The position numbers were made by a program, and so were the translations under genes. Shown here piece by piece: positions 43,586-52,208 of a stretch of DNA of 64,000 nucleotides. A model generated the notes under the pieces. That model did no database searches and was not told the origin of the DNA. It saw only the letters and a program-made list of their open reading frames with translations. Within the stretch, counting starts at the first letter, position 1; each line of letters starts with the position of its first letter. This DNA comes from JAPHTQ01 sp050288165 (lineage in GTDB: Bacteria; Pseudomonadota; Gammaproteobacteria; Thiohalomonadales; Thiohalomonadaceae). The stretch spans positions 62,001-126,000 of the forward strand of contig JBNKDG010000005.1 of assembly GCA_050288165.1 (NCBI GenBank). The letters are read 5' to 3'.

Positions 43586-45604
43586 CTAACTATTGGTACC
43601 ACTATGATGCCGCAGATCACGACTCAGTGAAGCAAACTCATCATCAAAGGCACCGCGCTCACGGTGAGCGGCGGCGGCCAACATGACGGCTGTAGCGCCC
43701 TGCTCCTCACGCACCAGCAACCAGAGGCGGCGGTGGTGCAGATAGAACATGAAGAAGACACCCAGCATCAGCATCACGCAGCCAAGATACACGATATTCT
43801 GACCAGGCGCCTTGGTTATTTGCAACCCCGAGGCCTCAACCTGAGTGAAGTCGGTAAAGGCCAGATAGAAGGGTGAACCGTAGGCAGGCAGGGTGGAGAT
43901 CGCGTTCAGAGCGTCGTCGAAGAACAGCGAATCTGCCTCACTGATGCCCTGGGTAGTGTCGATACCCTCTTCACGTAGCTGCTCCAGATAGACATTGCCC
44001 AGGATGATCTGCAGCAGTTTGACGAAGGAGTTAAGGGCCTCCTCGCGCTTCTCCGGCGCAACACCCTGCTCGGTCTGCGCCGCGACCGCTTCCAGGCCGC
44101 TGTTCACAAAGACCCGCACCAGGTTTTCAATCATCTTGGTGAAGCGCTCATTCACCGGATCACCGATCGGCGCTCCCAGATCGTTCATCGCCTGACGCTG
44201 CGCCACGGCATGGATCAATTTTTCGTCCTTGGCCCGCGCCAGGAACTTCATAAAGCGCTCAATGCTGCCCTTAGGATCCACCGGCAGATGCAGGAAGCGG
44301 TATTCCTCACCGGTGGAGGCGCGCATGCCGCTGAGAAAGAAGGGGCGCCCGTCGAACATAATCGGGCTCAGGTAGTTGACGTACTCACGCGCCTCGCCGT
44401 TGGCGGCACGCAGCTTGAACACCACACTGGGGCCGTAATTCATGTGCTTCTTGCCGCTGGGGTCACCCTCCGGCAGAGGGAAGATGTTGAACATCTTGAA
44501 GTCGTCCAGCTCGAGCATGTAGTCGCTATCGCCGTCGCGCATCGGCACGTTACCGTTGATGGTACCGTTGATCTCCTCCGCACCCTTACCCGGCGCAGCC
44601 AACGGCCATGACATCAGTTTGATCTTCGAACCACCATCGGCAAAGCTCGACTGGTAGATGGAGTAGCCCTTGTAGACCAGGGGATGGTTGACCTTGATGT
44701 TCGCCTTGAGTGGCTCCTTCAGCGCCTTGTCATGAATGATCACCTGACTTTCGAACAGCTTCGGCATCCCAGTGGAGTAGTGCTCGATGTTGAAGTCGAC
44801 CACCTCTACAGAAAACGGCAGCTTCTGCACCAGATAACCGTCGCGCATGCCGATGAAAACGAAATCGGCTTTGGAGCCTTCAGGGATAGAGACAGCACCG
44901 CGGAAGGAGCTGTTGTCGGAAGGCAGCACACTCTTCTCCGGCACCAGATTGGCCGGCATGCTGCGGGTTTCGATGGCGAGGTCACCGCGCCACTCGGCAA
45001 TACGTAGCGGCAGATTGCCGTCGATCAGGCCGCCAAGACAGATCACGACAATGGAAACGTGGGAGAGCAGATAACCGAGCCGTCCGGCGGAGCCTTTCAT
45101 TGCCGCCAGTGTGGTATGCCCTTCGTGATGTTTTACCTTGATCCGGTAACCGAGCTTCTGCAATCGACCCGCGAGAGTGGTGATGGTCTTTTCCGCCCCT
45201 TCAGCCGCTTGCCACTCGTCCTTGTGATGAAAACCACCCAGCGACTTGGCCTGCACATCGAGGCGGAAATTGCGCATGTCCTTGATGATGGTCGGTGTAT
45301 TGCGGTAGACGCAGACTGCGGTCGACACCAGCAGGATACCCAGCAGGGCGATAAACCACGGTGCACCGTAGATATCGAACAGACCGAGGGATTTGAATAC
45401 TTCGAACCAGAACGATCCGAATTTGACGATGTAATTGGTATAGGGCTCGTTCTGTTTCAGTACCGTGCCGATCACCGCAGCGATAGAGATCGCTACCAGC
45501 ATGGTGATCGCCAGATTCATGGAGCCGAGAAACTCCACCAGAACCAGAGAATAACTGCGTCGTGGACGCGATATGTGGGCTGTATCGTTCAAGGATTTCA
45601 CCAT
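43586..45604 (-). CDS. resB: System II cytochrome c biogenesis protein ResB/Ccs1
   Basis: Partner of CcsA in presenting heme and apocytochrome. The 672 residues show helices near 25-45 (VEFLGSMNLAITMLVAIS), 80-100, 165-185 and 605-625 (IVYLGCVMLMLGVFFMFYL), with a large extracytoplasmic domain between the third and fourth helices. The motif GYSIYQSSFADGGS near residue 315 is a strong ResB marker. An unusual feature is a helical insert (about 430-580) just before the last helix. Upstream lie cytochromes c4 and c5, likely clients. Confidence 0.94.
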   Translation of the reverse strand: MVKSLNDTAHISRPRRSYSLVLVEFLGSMNLAITMLVAISIAAVIGTVLKQNEPYTNYIVKFGSFWFEVFKSLGLFDIYGAPWFIALLGILLVSTAVCVYRNTPTIIKDMRNFRLDVQAKSLGGFHHKDEWQAAEGAEKTITTLAGRLQKLGYRIKVKHHEGHTTLAAMKGSAGRLGYLLSHVSIVVICLGGLIDGNLPLRIAEWRGDLAIETRSMPANLVPEKSVLPSDNSSFRGAVSIPEGSKADFVFIGMRDGYLVQKLPFSVEVVDFNIEHYSTGMPKLFESQVIIHDKALKEPLKANIKVNHPLVYKGYSIYQSSFADGGSKIKLMSWPLAAPGKGAEEINGTINGNVPMRDGDSDYMLELDDFKMFNIFPLPEGDPSGKKHMNYGPSVVFKLRAANGEAREYVNYLSPIMFDGRPFFLSGMRASTGEEYRFLHLPVDPKGSIERFMKFLARAKDEKLIHAVAQRQAMNDLGAPIGDPVNERFTKMIENLVRVFVNSGLEAVAAQTEQGVAPEKREEALNSFVKLLQIILGNVYLEQLREEGIDTTQGISEADSLFFDDALNAISTLPAYGSPFYLAFTDFTQVEASGLQITKAPGQNIVYLGCVMLMLGVFFMFYLHHRRLWLLVREEQGATAVMLAAAAHRERGAFDDEFASLSRDLRHHSGTNS

Positions 45605-45723
45605 CTTCGGCGTTGCGCCTTATGCCGCCGTTTCAAAACATCACCGGCTTCTTATGTAGCTTACAGACAATAAAGGGTGGCCTGAGCCACCCCTTATTCT
45701 GTTACAACAATCTGCAACGAAGA

Positions 45724-46329
45724 TTAATGCAGACCAGCGATATACTCAGCTACCGCGGCAATATCGGCATCGCTCATTTTGGCAGCGATGTCGCGCATCA
45801 TCTTCTGCGGGTCAGTGGTACGGGCCCCGGAACGGAAATCGTTCAGCGCCTTGCTCACATACATATTGTGCTGACCGCTAAGTGAAGGAAAACCAGCGCC
45901 CGGGTTACCGGCACCGGAAGGACCGTGGCAGGCCATACAGGCAGAGATGCCTTTCGCCGCATCACCACCTTCGTACAGCTTCTTGCCAGCAGCAGCTTTC
46001 TCCAGATCGGCAGGTGCGCCGACAACCAGCTTTTGGGTGGAGAAAAATGCTGCCAGATCGGCCGCGTCCTGTGCACTCAAAGGAGCCGCCATGCCGCTCA
46101 TGGTTGGGTCGGTACGCTCACCCGCCTTGAACTGAGCCAGTTGCTTCTCGATATAGGAAGCGTGCTGACCAGCCAGTTTGGGAAAGGTCGGGACCATGCT
46201 GTTCCCATCCATGCCGTGGCAGGCGCCACAGGTCATGGCCTTGTTTTTTCCAGCAGCAGCGTCACCGGCTGCAGAGACAACGCCAGTGGCGCTAAACATT
46301 ACCAGAACGGCAAGAGCTAATTTCTTCAT
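45724..46329 (-). CDS. Diheme cytochrome c4
   Basis: Periplasmic electron carrier, 201 residues with a cleaved signal peptide ending near GVVSA. Two homologous class I heme domains: CGACHG near residue 34 and CMACHG near 132, with axial Met in DPTMSGMAAPL and TDPQKMMRDIA. GGGGAACC precedes the ATG. The c4-c5 pair next to engB and polA matches the Pseudomonas layout and may deliver electrons to a terminal oxidase. Confidence 0.95.
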   Translation of the reverse strand: MKKLALAVLVMFSATGVVSAAGDAAAGKNKAMTCGACHGMDGNSMVPTFPKLAGQHASYIEKQLAQFKAGERTDPTMSGMAAPLSAQDAADLAAFFSTQKLVVGAPADLEKAAAGKKLYEGGDAAKGISACMACHGPSGAGNPGAGFPSLSGQHNMYVSKALNDFRSGARTTDPQKMMRDIAAKMSDADIAAVAEYIAGLH

Positions 46330-46379
46330 TGGTTCCCCAGTATTTCAGACACTTTGCAGATTGATGTCTCCGGGCTTAA

Positions 46380-46697
46380 TTACTGAGCCTTGGAGACGAG
46401 ATACTCAACAGCCGCTTCGATATCTGCATCAGGCAGATCGGCACGGCCACCCTTCGGAGGCATCACACCAGTGGTACCTTTGAAACCTTTAAGAGCGTGC
46501 TGCTTCATTACGTCCATGCCCTGAGCGATACGCGGACCCCAGGCGGCCTTGTCGCCGGTCTTGGGAGCGCCAGCAGCACCAGTAGAGTGGCAGGCGAAGC
46601 AAACGGTGTTGTAAATGGTCGCGCCGTCGGCGGCGATAGCGCCCTGGGCAGAGAACAGCAGAGCAGCACCGGCAGCAGCAATAGCAAACTTCTTCAT
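46380..46697 (-). CDS. Monoheme cytochrome c5
   Basis: Periplasmic c-type cytochrome of 105 residues. Signal peptide (about 1-22), heme motif CFACHST near residue 33, axial Met in TGVMPPKGG. Short length and the GAPKTGDKAAWGPRIAQG segment are typical of cytochrome c5. It differs from the lipoprotein c5-like paralogue at 34407 in lacking the lipobox and the later Cys pair. Probably cotranscribed with the c4 gene. Confidence 0.93.
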   Translation of the reverse strand: MKKFAIAAAGAALLFSAQGAIAADGATIYNTVCFACHSTGAAGAPKTGDKAAWGPRIAQGMDVMKQHALKGFKGTTGVMPPKGGRADLPDADIEAAVEYLVSKAQ

Positions 46698-46930
46698 TTT
46701 TTCATCTCCTCATCTTGTTGATGATTTGGACCTTCTTATGAAATCAGGCCCTTTTGGTTTTTGTATTTCAGACCGGGAAGCACGCGTGTTACCCTCATGT
46801 GCGTCCCGGACACGTCAAGCAGCGTGTCTATATACCAATTTTGGCCCCTCCGGGTCAATCACGGCTGGTTATGGATATACTCTGCCTGACATAGCAAACC
46901 GACCGCAAAAACCACGACAAATTCCATCCA

Positions 46931-47539
46931 ATGCAACGAAATCCCTTCAAATCCATAAGCTTCCTCACCAGCGCCAACGCCCTGCACCAGCTACCACCTG
47001 ACAGTGGCGCCGAGGTCGCCTTCGCCGGGCGCTCCAATGCGGGAAAGTCCAGCGCCCTTAACGTCATCACCGAGCAGCACAACCTGGCCCGTACCAGTAA
47101 AACCCCAGGACGCACCCAGTTAATCAACTTCTTCGCCCTGGATGACGAGCACCGCCTGGTAGACCTGCCTGGTTACGGCTACGCCAAGGTGCCGGAGAAG
47201 ATCAAGCGCCACTGGCAGCAGGTGCTCTCCGATTACCTGCAGACCCGCCAGTGCCTGCGCGGGCTGGTGCTGCTGATGGACGTGCGCCATCCGCTCAAGG
47301 ATTTTGATGTACAGATGCTCGACTGGGCGGCGCACCAGGGGATGCGGGTACATGTCCTGCTGACCAAGGCCGACAAGCTCGGCAACGGCCCTGCGGGCAG
47401 CACCCTGCAAAAGGTGAAAAAGGAGCTGGCCGCCAACTACCCACTGGCCACCGCCCAGCTCTTCTCCTCGCTGAACCGTCGCGGGGTCGACGATGCGCGG
47501 GCGAAGCTGGCCGAATGGCTGGAGTTGGGTGAAAGCTGA
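46931..47539 (+). CDS. engB: Ribosome biogenesis GTPase EngB/YihA
   Basis: TrmE-Era-EngA-EngB type GTPase required for 50S assembly, 202 residues. G1 AGRSNAGKSSAL (about 33-44), G2 around TPGRT, G3 DLPGYGYAK and G4 LTKADK are all present. It is convergent with polA, and the 411-base gap after it holds a MITE-like palindrome and a candidate sRNA, in the place of Spot 42 or ErsA in relatives. Confidence 0.96.
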   Translation: MQRNPFKSISFLTSANALHQLPPDSGAEVAFAGRSNAGKSSALNVITEQHNLARTSKTPGRTQLINFFALDDEHRLVDLPGYGYAKVPEKIKRHWQQVLSDYLQTRQCLRGLVLLMDVRHPLKDFDVQMLDWAAHQGMRVHVLLTKADKLGNGPAGSTLQKVKKELAANYPLATAQLFSSLNRRGVDDARAKLAEWLELGES

Positions 47540-47550
47540 GGAAAACAAGG

Positions 47551-47685
47551 CGCCTCTAAAAATTCAATCAAGGCGATGAGTGCAAGGCGGAAAGCAACGA
47601 AAAAGCGGAGTTTACATTGAGTAAATGAGCATTTTGAGGCGCTTTCCAACGCCGCAATCGCGGCTTGAGTGGATTTTTAGAGGTG
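47551..47685. repeat. MITE-like palindromic element, copy 2
   Basis: A 135-base imperfect palindrome with 21-base terminal inverted repeats (47551-47571 and 47665-47685, 18 of 21 matching) beginning CGCCTCTAAAAAT. Centre TTTACATTGAGTAAA. On the minus strand the core reads GCTCATTTACT...GTAAACT, which is shared with copy 1 at 23033-23176. It lies 11 bases after the engB stop. I recall similar elements in other gammaproteobacterial genomes. Confidence 0.8.
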
Positions 47686-47692
47686 TCTGAAT

Positions 47693-47870
47693 AAAAAGCC
47701 CTGGTCGTGGGGAGGTAAGGAGAGTTACGACCAGGGCCAGAAGTACCCGGCAATCTTGGGGGGAATTGTCGGGGTCTACCAAGTCCCGTAAGGAGAGAAC
47801 GGGATGCGCATTGTTAGCGCTATGGTTGAGACCGGGGTGATCTGGGAAAGTTCAGGGATCCGGAGAAATT
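47693..47870 (-). ncRNA. Candidate sRNA at the Spot 42/ErsA locus
   Basis: Between polA and engB, downstream of polA on the same strand. Two hairpins are visible on the minus strand. The first has arms 47784-47789 and 47799-47804 with a nine-base loop. The second has an 11-base-pair perfect stem (47698-47708 and 47727-47737), an 18-base loop, and a TTTTT run directly after it, an intrinsic terminator. Both loops contain CTCTCCTTAC, complementary to a Shine-Dalgarno sequence. The 5' end is not resolved: a promoter candidate near 47908 has a TTGATT -35 but a weak -10. No open frame. Confidence 0.6.
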
Positions 47871-47950
47871 TTTTAGTTTTTTAGTAAGGCATTGATTACA
47901 CGAATCAAAACCCTGCCCCAACCCCCAACAGAGCGCTTTTATGCCCCTTC

Positions 47951-50659
47951 TTAATGTGCCTCATCCCAGTTAGTACCGGAACCGGCCTCAACCACCAACG
48001 GTACACGCAACGCTGCCGCCCCGCTCATTAACTCGATAATCTTCCCGCTCACCTCATCGACCCTCGCCTCGGGCACCTCGAACACCAGTTCGTCGTGCAC
48101 CTGCATGATCATGTGGATATCCGGCTGATCGGCCAGCCAGGCATCGACCGCCAGCATGGCACGTTTGATGATGTCGGCAGCGGTACCCTGCATCGGCGCG
48201 TTGATCGCGGTGCGCTCGGCGTACTGGCGGCGCTGGCCGTTACTGGAGTTGATGTCGGGGATATAGAGACGGCGACCGAATACGGTCTCGACATAGCCCT
48301 GCTCTTTAGCCAGTTCGCGGGTGGAGTCCATGTAGGCCTTCACACCGGGATAACGGGCGAAGTAGAGGTCGACGTAGTTCTGCGCCGCGGCACGTTCGAT
48401 GCCCAACTGCTTGGCCAGACCGAAGGCGGACATGCCGTAGATCAGGCCGAAGTTGATCGCCTTGGCGCTGCGACGCTGATCGGCAGTCACCGCCTCCAGC
48501 GGCTCGCCGAAGACCTCGGCGGCGGTGGCGCGGTGGATATCTTCTCCAGCGGTAAAGGCCTTGAGTAGTCCTTCGTCGCCGGAGAGGTGGGCCATGATGC
48601 GCAGCTCGATCTGTGAGTAGTCGGCGGCGACGATGCGATAGCCGGGCGGGGCAATGAAGGCCTGGCGAATACGTCGGCCCTCCTCGGTACGCACCGGGAT
48701 GTTCTGCAGATTCGGATCGGAAGAGGAGAGTCGGCCGGTCGCCGCCACCGCCTGATGGTAAGAGGTGTGCACACGGCCGGTAGTCAGATTGATCATCAAC
48801 GGCAGCTTGTCGGTGTAGGTCGACTTGAGCTTGGACATGGAGCGGTGCTCCAGGATCAATCGCGGCAGCGGATAGTCCAGCGCCAGTTCGTCGAGCACCT
48901 CCTCGGCGGTGGAGGGCTGACCCTTGGGGGTCTTTTTCAACACCGGCAGACCCAGCTTGTCGAAGAGGATCGCCTGGATCTGTTTCGGCGAACCGAGATT
49001 GAAGGTCTCGCCCGCCGCGTCGTAGGCAGCCTTTTCGATGGTCGTCATCTTCTGCGCCAGTTCACCGCTCTGCTGCTCCAGCATCGCCTTGTCCACCAAC
49101 ACACCGTTGCGCTCCATCCGCGACAGAATGGAAAGCAGTGGCACTTCCAGTTCGCGATAGAGTGTCGCCAGCGTCGGCGTCGCTTCCAGTTTCGGCCACA
49201 GGGTTTGATGCAGACGCAAAGTAATGTCCGCATCTTCCGCCGCGTAGGGTCCCGCCTGCTCCAGCGCGACTTCGTTAAAACCGATCTGCTTGGCCCCTTT
49301 ACCCGCCACCTCTTCATAGCTGATGTTTTTGTGGCCGAGATATTTCAGCGCCAGCGAATCCATGTCGTGACGGGTGGCGGTGGAGTCGAGCACGTAGGAT
49401 TCGAGCATGGTGTCGTGGGCGATGCCGCGCAGGGTAATACCATGGTTGGCGAGCACGCTTTTGTCGTACTTGAGGTTCTGCCCGACCTTGAGATGTTTGT
49501 CGCTTTCCAACAGCGGTTTGAGTTTTTCCAGCACCTCATTGCGCGGCAGTTGTTGCGGCGCGCCGGGATAGTTGTGCGCCACCGGCACATAGGCAGCCTT
49601 GTGCGCTTCGACGGCGAAGGAGACACCGACGTTCATCGCATCCATGTAGTCGAGGCTAGTGGTCTCCGTATCGAAGGCAAACAGCTCCGCCTGTTCCAGT
49701 TTTTTCAACCAGGCATCGAAGGTTTTCCAGTCGAGGACGACTTCGTATTCACTTTCGGCGTTGGCAGGCTGTGCCTCTTCTACCGGCGCATCGCCACCAC
49801 CACTCAACAGTTCGCTCAACCAGGTTTTGAATTCGAGCTGGCTATAGAGATCGCGTAGCGCGTTTTGATCCGGCGATTCACGTTCCAGTTGCAGCGGTTT
49901 CAGTTCCATCTCCACGTCGCACTTGATCGTTACCAACTCTTTCGACAGCGGCAGTTGCTGCAAACTGTCGCGCAGATACTCGCCCACCTTGCCCTTGAAT
50001 TCGTCGGCGTGTTCGATGATGCCATCCAGAGAACCGTAATCCTGCAACCACTTCACCGCGGTCTTCGGACCGACTTTCGGCACGCCGGGAACGTTATCGA
50101 CGGTGTCGCCAATCAATGCCAGGTAGTCGATGATCCGCTCCGGCGGGATGCCGAATTTTTCGCTTACGCCGTCAGGGTCCATGGTGGTCTCGGTCATGGT
50201 GTTGACCAGGGTGACATGCTCGTTGACCAGTTGCGCCATGTCCTTGTCGCCGGTGGAGACCAGCACCTTCATCCCCTGTTCCTCGGCCTGCTTGGCCAGC
50301 GTGCCGATCACGTCGTCCGCCTCGACCCCCTCGATGCTCAGCAGCGGCAGACCCATGGCGCGAACGATGGCATGGATCGGTTCGATCTGGCTGCGCAACT
50401 CGTTCGGCATCGGCGGACGGTTGGCCTTGTACTCGGGATACATCTCGTCACGGAAGGTCTTGCCCTTGGCGTCGAACACCACCGCCACATGGGCCGGGTC
50501 GTAATCCTTGAGCAGACGGCGCAGCATGTTGGTCACACCGTAGACCGCACCGGTCGGCTCGCCCTTCGAGTTAGTCAGCGACGGCATGGCGTGAAAGGCG
50601 CGGTAGAGGTAGGAAGAGCCGTCCACCAGCACCAGCAATTTGTTGTCCTTGTTTGGCAT
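47951..50659 (-). CDS. polA: DNA polymerase I
   Basis: Replication and repair polymerase with 5'-3' exonuclease, 3'-5' proofreading and polymerase domains, 902 residues from the Met at 50659 (MPNKDNKLLVLVDGSS); earlier in-frame starts would add residues unlike the family. FEN-type domain about 1-290 (DGSSYLYRAFHAMPSL, GVEADDVIGTLAKQ), proofreading domain with FAFDTETTSLD so its catalytic Asp/Glu are kept, polymerase with motif A ADYSQIELRIMAHLSGD, the O-helix RRSAKAINFGLIYGMSAFG and motif C MQVHDELVFE. The N-terminal start is the least certain part. Confidence 0.96.
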   Translation of the reverse strand: MPNKDNKLLVLVDGSSYLYRAFHAMPSLTNSKGEPTGAVYGVTNMLRRLLKDYDPAHVAVVFDAKGKTFRDEMYPEYKANRPPMPNELRSQIEPIHAIVRAMGLPLLSIEGVEADDVIGTLAKQAEEQGMKVLVSTGDKDMAQLVNEHVTLVNTMTETTMDPDGVSEKFGIPPERIIDYLALIGDTVDNVPGVPKVGPKTAVKWLQDYGSLDGIIEHADEFKGKVGEYLRDSLQQLPLSKELVTIKCDVEMELKPLQLERESPDQNALRDLYSQLEFKTWLSELLSGGGDAPVEEAQPANAESEYEVVLDWKTFDAWLKKLEQAELFAFDTETTSLDYMDAMNVGVSFAVEAHKAAYVPVAHNYPGAPQQLPRNEVLEKLKPLLESDKHLKVGQNLKYDKSVLANHGITLRGIAHDTMLESYVLDSTATRHDMDSLALKYLGHKNISYEEVAGKGAKQIGFNEVALEQAGPYAAEDADITLRLHQTLWPKLEATPTLATLYRELEVPLLSILSRMERNGVLVDKAMLEQQSGELAQKMTTIEKAAYDAAGETFNLGSPKQIQAILFDKLGLPVLKKTPKGQPSTAEEVLDELALDYPLPRLILEHRSMSKLKSTYTDKLPLMINLTTGRVHTSYHQAVAATGRLSSSDPNLQNIPVRTEEGRRIRQAFIAPPGYRIVAADYSQIELRIMAHLSGDEGLLKAFTAGEDIHRATAAEVFGEPLEAVTADQRRSAKAINFGLIYGMSAFGLAKQLGIERAAAQNYVDLYFARYPGVKAYMDSTRELAKEQGYVETVFGRRLYIPDINSSNGQRRQYAERTAINAPMQGTAADIIKRAMLAVDAWLADQPDIHMIMQVHDELVFEVPEARVDEVSGKIIELMSGAAALRVPLVVEAGSGTNWDEAH

Positions 50660-50790
50660 GGCTGCGCTTTTTATCGGGTTCATATATCGGGCAAGCAGGA
50701 TATACCATCTATCCATTGTTTGCTGCGCCACCATCCAGGTAGCGCTAAGCCAATCAATTTATTAATAATTACTAATCTTAATACTAAGTA

Positions 50791-50990
50791 TTGACTATGG
50801 GCGCATAAACAGGTTAAATCCGTTTCACCCTGCACCACACGCCGCCGACCACAGCGATGGTGACACACCGGTGACAAAAACAAAGAAGCGCCGGACAGTC
50901 ATAGGCCAAAAAAGCGTAGGAGCATTGGGGGGGTTACACAAAAACAATAAAATGAGCTTCTGCCGGCGTATGCCGGCATTATTTTTTCTG
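50791..50990 (+). ncRNA. Candidate sRNA upstream of polA
   Basis: TTGACT (50791-50796) and TTAAAT (50814-50819), spaced 17, give a good sigma-70 promoter. About 140 bases downstream an intrinsic terminator has arms TGCCGGC/GCCGGCA (50961-50967, 50972-50978), loop GTAT and a T-rich tail. The predicted RNA, about 165 bases from near 50826, holds no open frame longer than about 30 codons that starts within it. It overlaps the polA promoter region on the opposite strand. No homologous RNA recognised. Confidence 0.45.
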
Positions 50991-51077
50991 TCACCGGAAT
51001 TTCAGATCGCTACTGCTATTCGCACCAGTCACGCCAGCCCCCTATAATGGCAGCTCCTCTAACCAGCGTACCTTCCT

Positions 51078-51800
51078 ATGAGCGACAATGAGAAAACCCC
51101 GCACCACGGCGTAATCCCCAACGACAGCATCCTGACCCGCGAGTCGTGGAAGATTTTTCAGATCATGGCCGAGTTCGTGGAAGGTTTTGAACGACTGGCT
51201 GAGATCCGCCCTTCGGTGAGCATCTTCGGCTCGGCACGCACACCTGAGGATCATCCCTATTACAAATTGACCGAGGAGATCGCCTACGCCCTCTCTCAGG
51301 CAGGGTTTTCCGTGGTCAGCGGCGGTGGACCAGGCATCATGGAGGCAGCCAATAAAGGCGCCTATCGTGGCAAGTCGCCCTCTATCGGCCTCAACATCCA
51401 GCTTCCCCACGAGCAGTCGGGTAACGAATATCAGGACATCCGCCTCAGCTTCCGCCACTTCTTTTCGCGTAAGGTGATGTTCGTGAAATACGCCTCCGCC
51501 TACGTGGTGATGCCCGGTGGTTTCGGCACCCTCGACGAACTGGCCGAGATCCTGACCCTGGTGCAGACCGGCAAGACCTGTCGTATTCCGATCATTCTGG
51601 TCCACTCACCTTTCTGGAAAGGCCTGATCGACTGGATTCGCACTACACTGGTAGATGAGAAGGTGATCAGCCCGGAAGATCTGGATCTGTTGCAGATCAT
51701 CGACGAACCTGAAAAAGTGGTCGAGGCGATCTTCAACCACTATGAACAGACCGGATTCGAACCCTCCGCTAAAGAGCGTGAGATATTGCTGGACCTGTAG
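51078..51800 (+). CDS. LOG family protein (TIGR00730 type)
   Basis: Rossmann-fold protein of 240 residues. The signature GGGPGIMEAANKGA near residue 91 and PGGFGTLDELAEIL near 150 identify the LOG/lysine-decarboxylase-like family, whose plant members release cytokinin from its riboside monophosphate and whose bacterial members hydrolyse nucleoside monophosphates. Substrate not assigned. It is followed after nine bases by the DUF2782 gene. The upstream 418-base gap to polA holds the candidate sRNA. Confidence 0.88.
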   Translation: MSDNEKTPHHGVIPNDSILTRESWKIFQIMAEFVEGFERLAEIRPSVSIFGSARTPEDHPYYKLTEEIAYALSQAGFSVVSGGGPGIMEAANKGAYRGKSPSIGLNIQLPHEQSGNEYQDIRLSFRHFFSRKVMFVKYASAYVVMPGGFGTLDELAEILTLVQTGKTCRIPIILVHSPFWKGLIDWIRTTLVDEKVISPEDLDLLQIIDEPEKVVEAIFNHYEQTGFEPSAKEREILLDL

Positions 51801-51809
51801 GGAGAAACC

Positions 51810-52100
51810 ATGCGTCAACTGTTAACACTTACCGCGGCACTACTGATGCTCGCGCCTGTCTACGCGGAAGAAGCCAGCGGCAGCGACCAGGAACTGCAAC
51901 CGGAAGTCACCATCGTTCACCGTGGCAAGGAGACCATCGAGGAGTACCGCGTCGGCGGCCAGCTCTACATGGTGAAGATCACCCCCAGCAGCGGCGTACC
52001 CTATTACCTGATGGATACCGACGGCGACGGCAGTCTGGAGACCCGGCGGAACGATCTGGAGAACCCCTCTGTCGTCCAGTGGCGCATCTTCACCTGGTAA
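51810..52100 (+). CDS. DUF2782 periplasmic protein
   Basis: A 96-residue exported protein with a signal peptide cleaved near PVYA. The short beta-rich body (EVTIVHRGKETIEEYRVGG; LYMVKITPSSGVPYYLMDTD) is typical of DUF2782, found between polA and thrB in many Gammaproteobacteria. GGGAGAAACC precedes the ATG. Likely cotranscribed with the LOG gene. Function not known. Confidence 0.88.
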   Translation: MRQLLTLTAALLMLAPVYAEEASGSDQELQPEVTIVHRGKETIEEYRVGGQLYMVKITPSSGVPYYLMDTDGDGSLETRRNDLENPSVVQWRIFTW

Positions 52101-52208
52101 ATAACTGCACTCGTTAACCGTGATGCCGTTTTAAATCATAAAGTCGTACTGTCTTTCCTTCGCCCAGACGGCTAAAATCCCGCCTGCGGCAAACAACCGA
52201 AACTTTTT

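Noticed and set aside
47892..47908. FNR-type box TTGAT...ATCAA upstream of the candidate sRNA
   Set aside because: The half-sites are seven bases apart, not the four expected of an FNR site.
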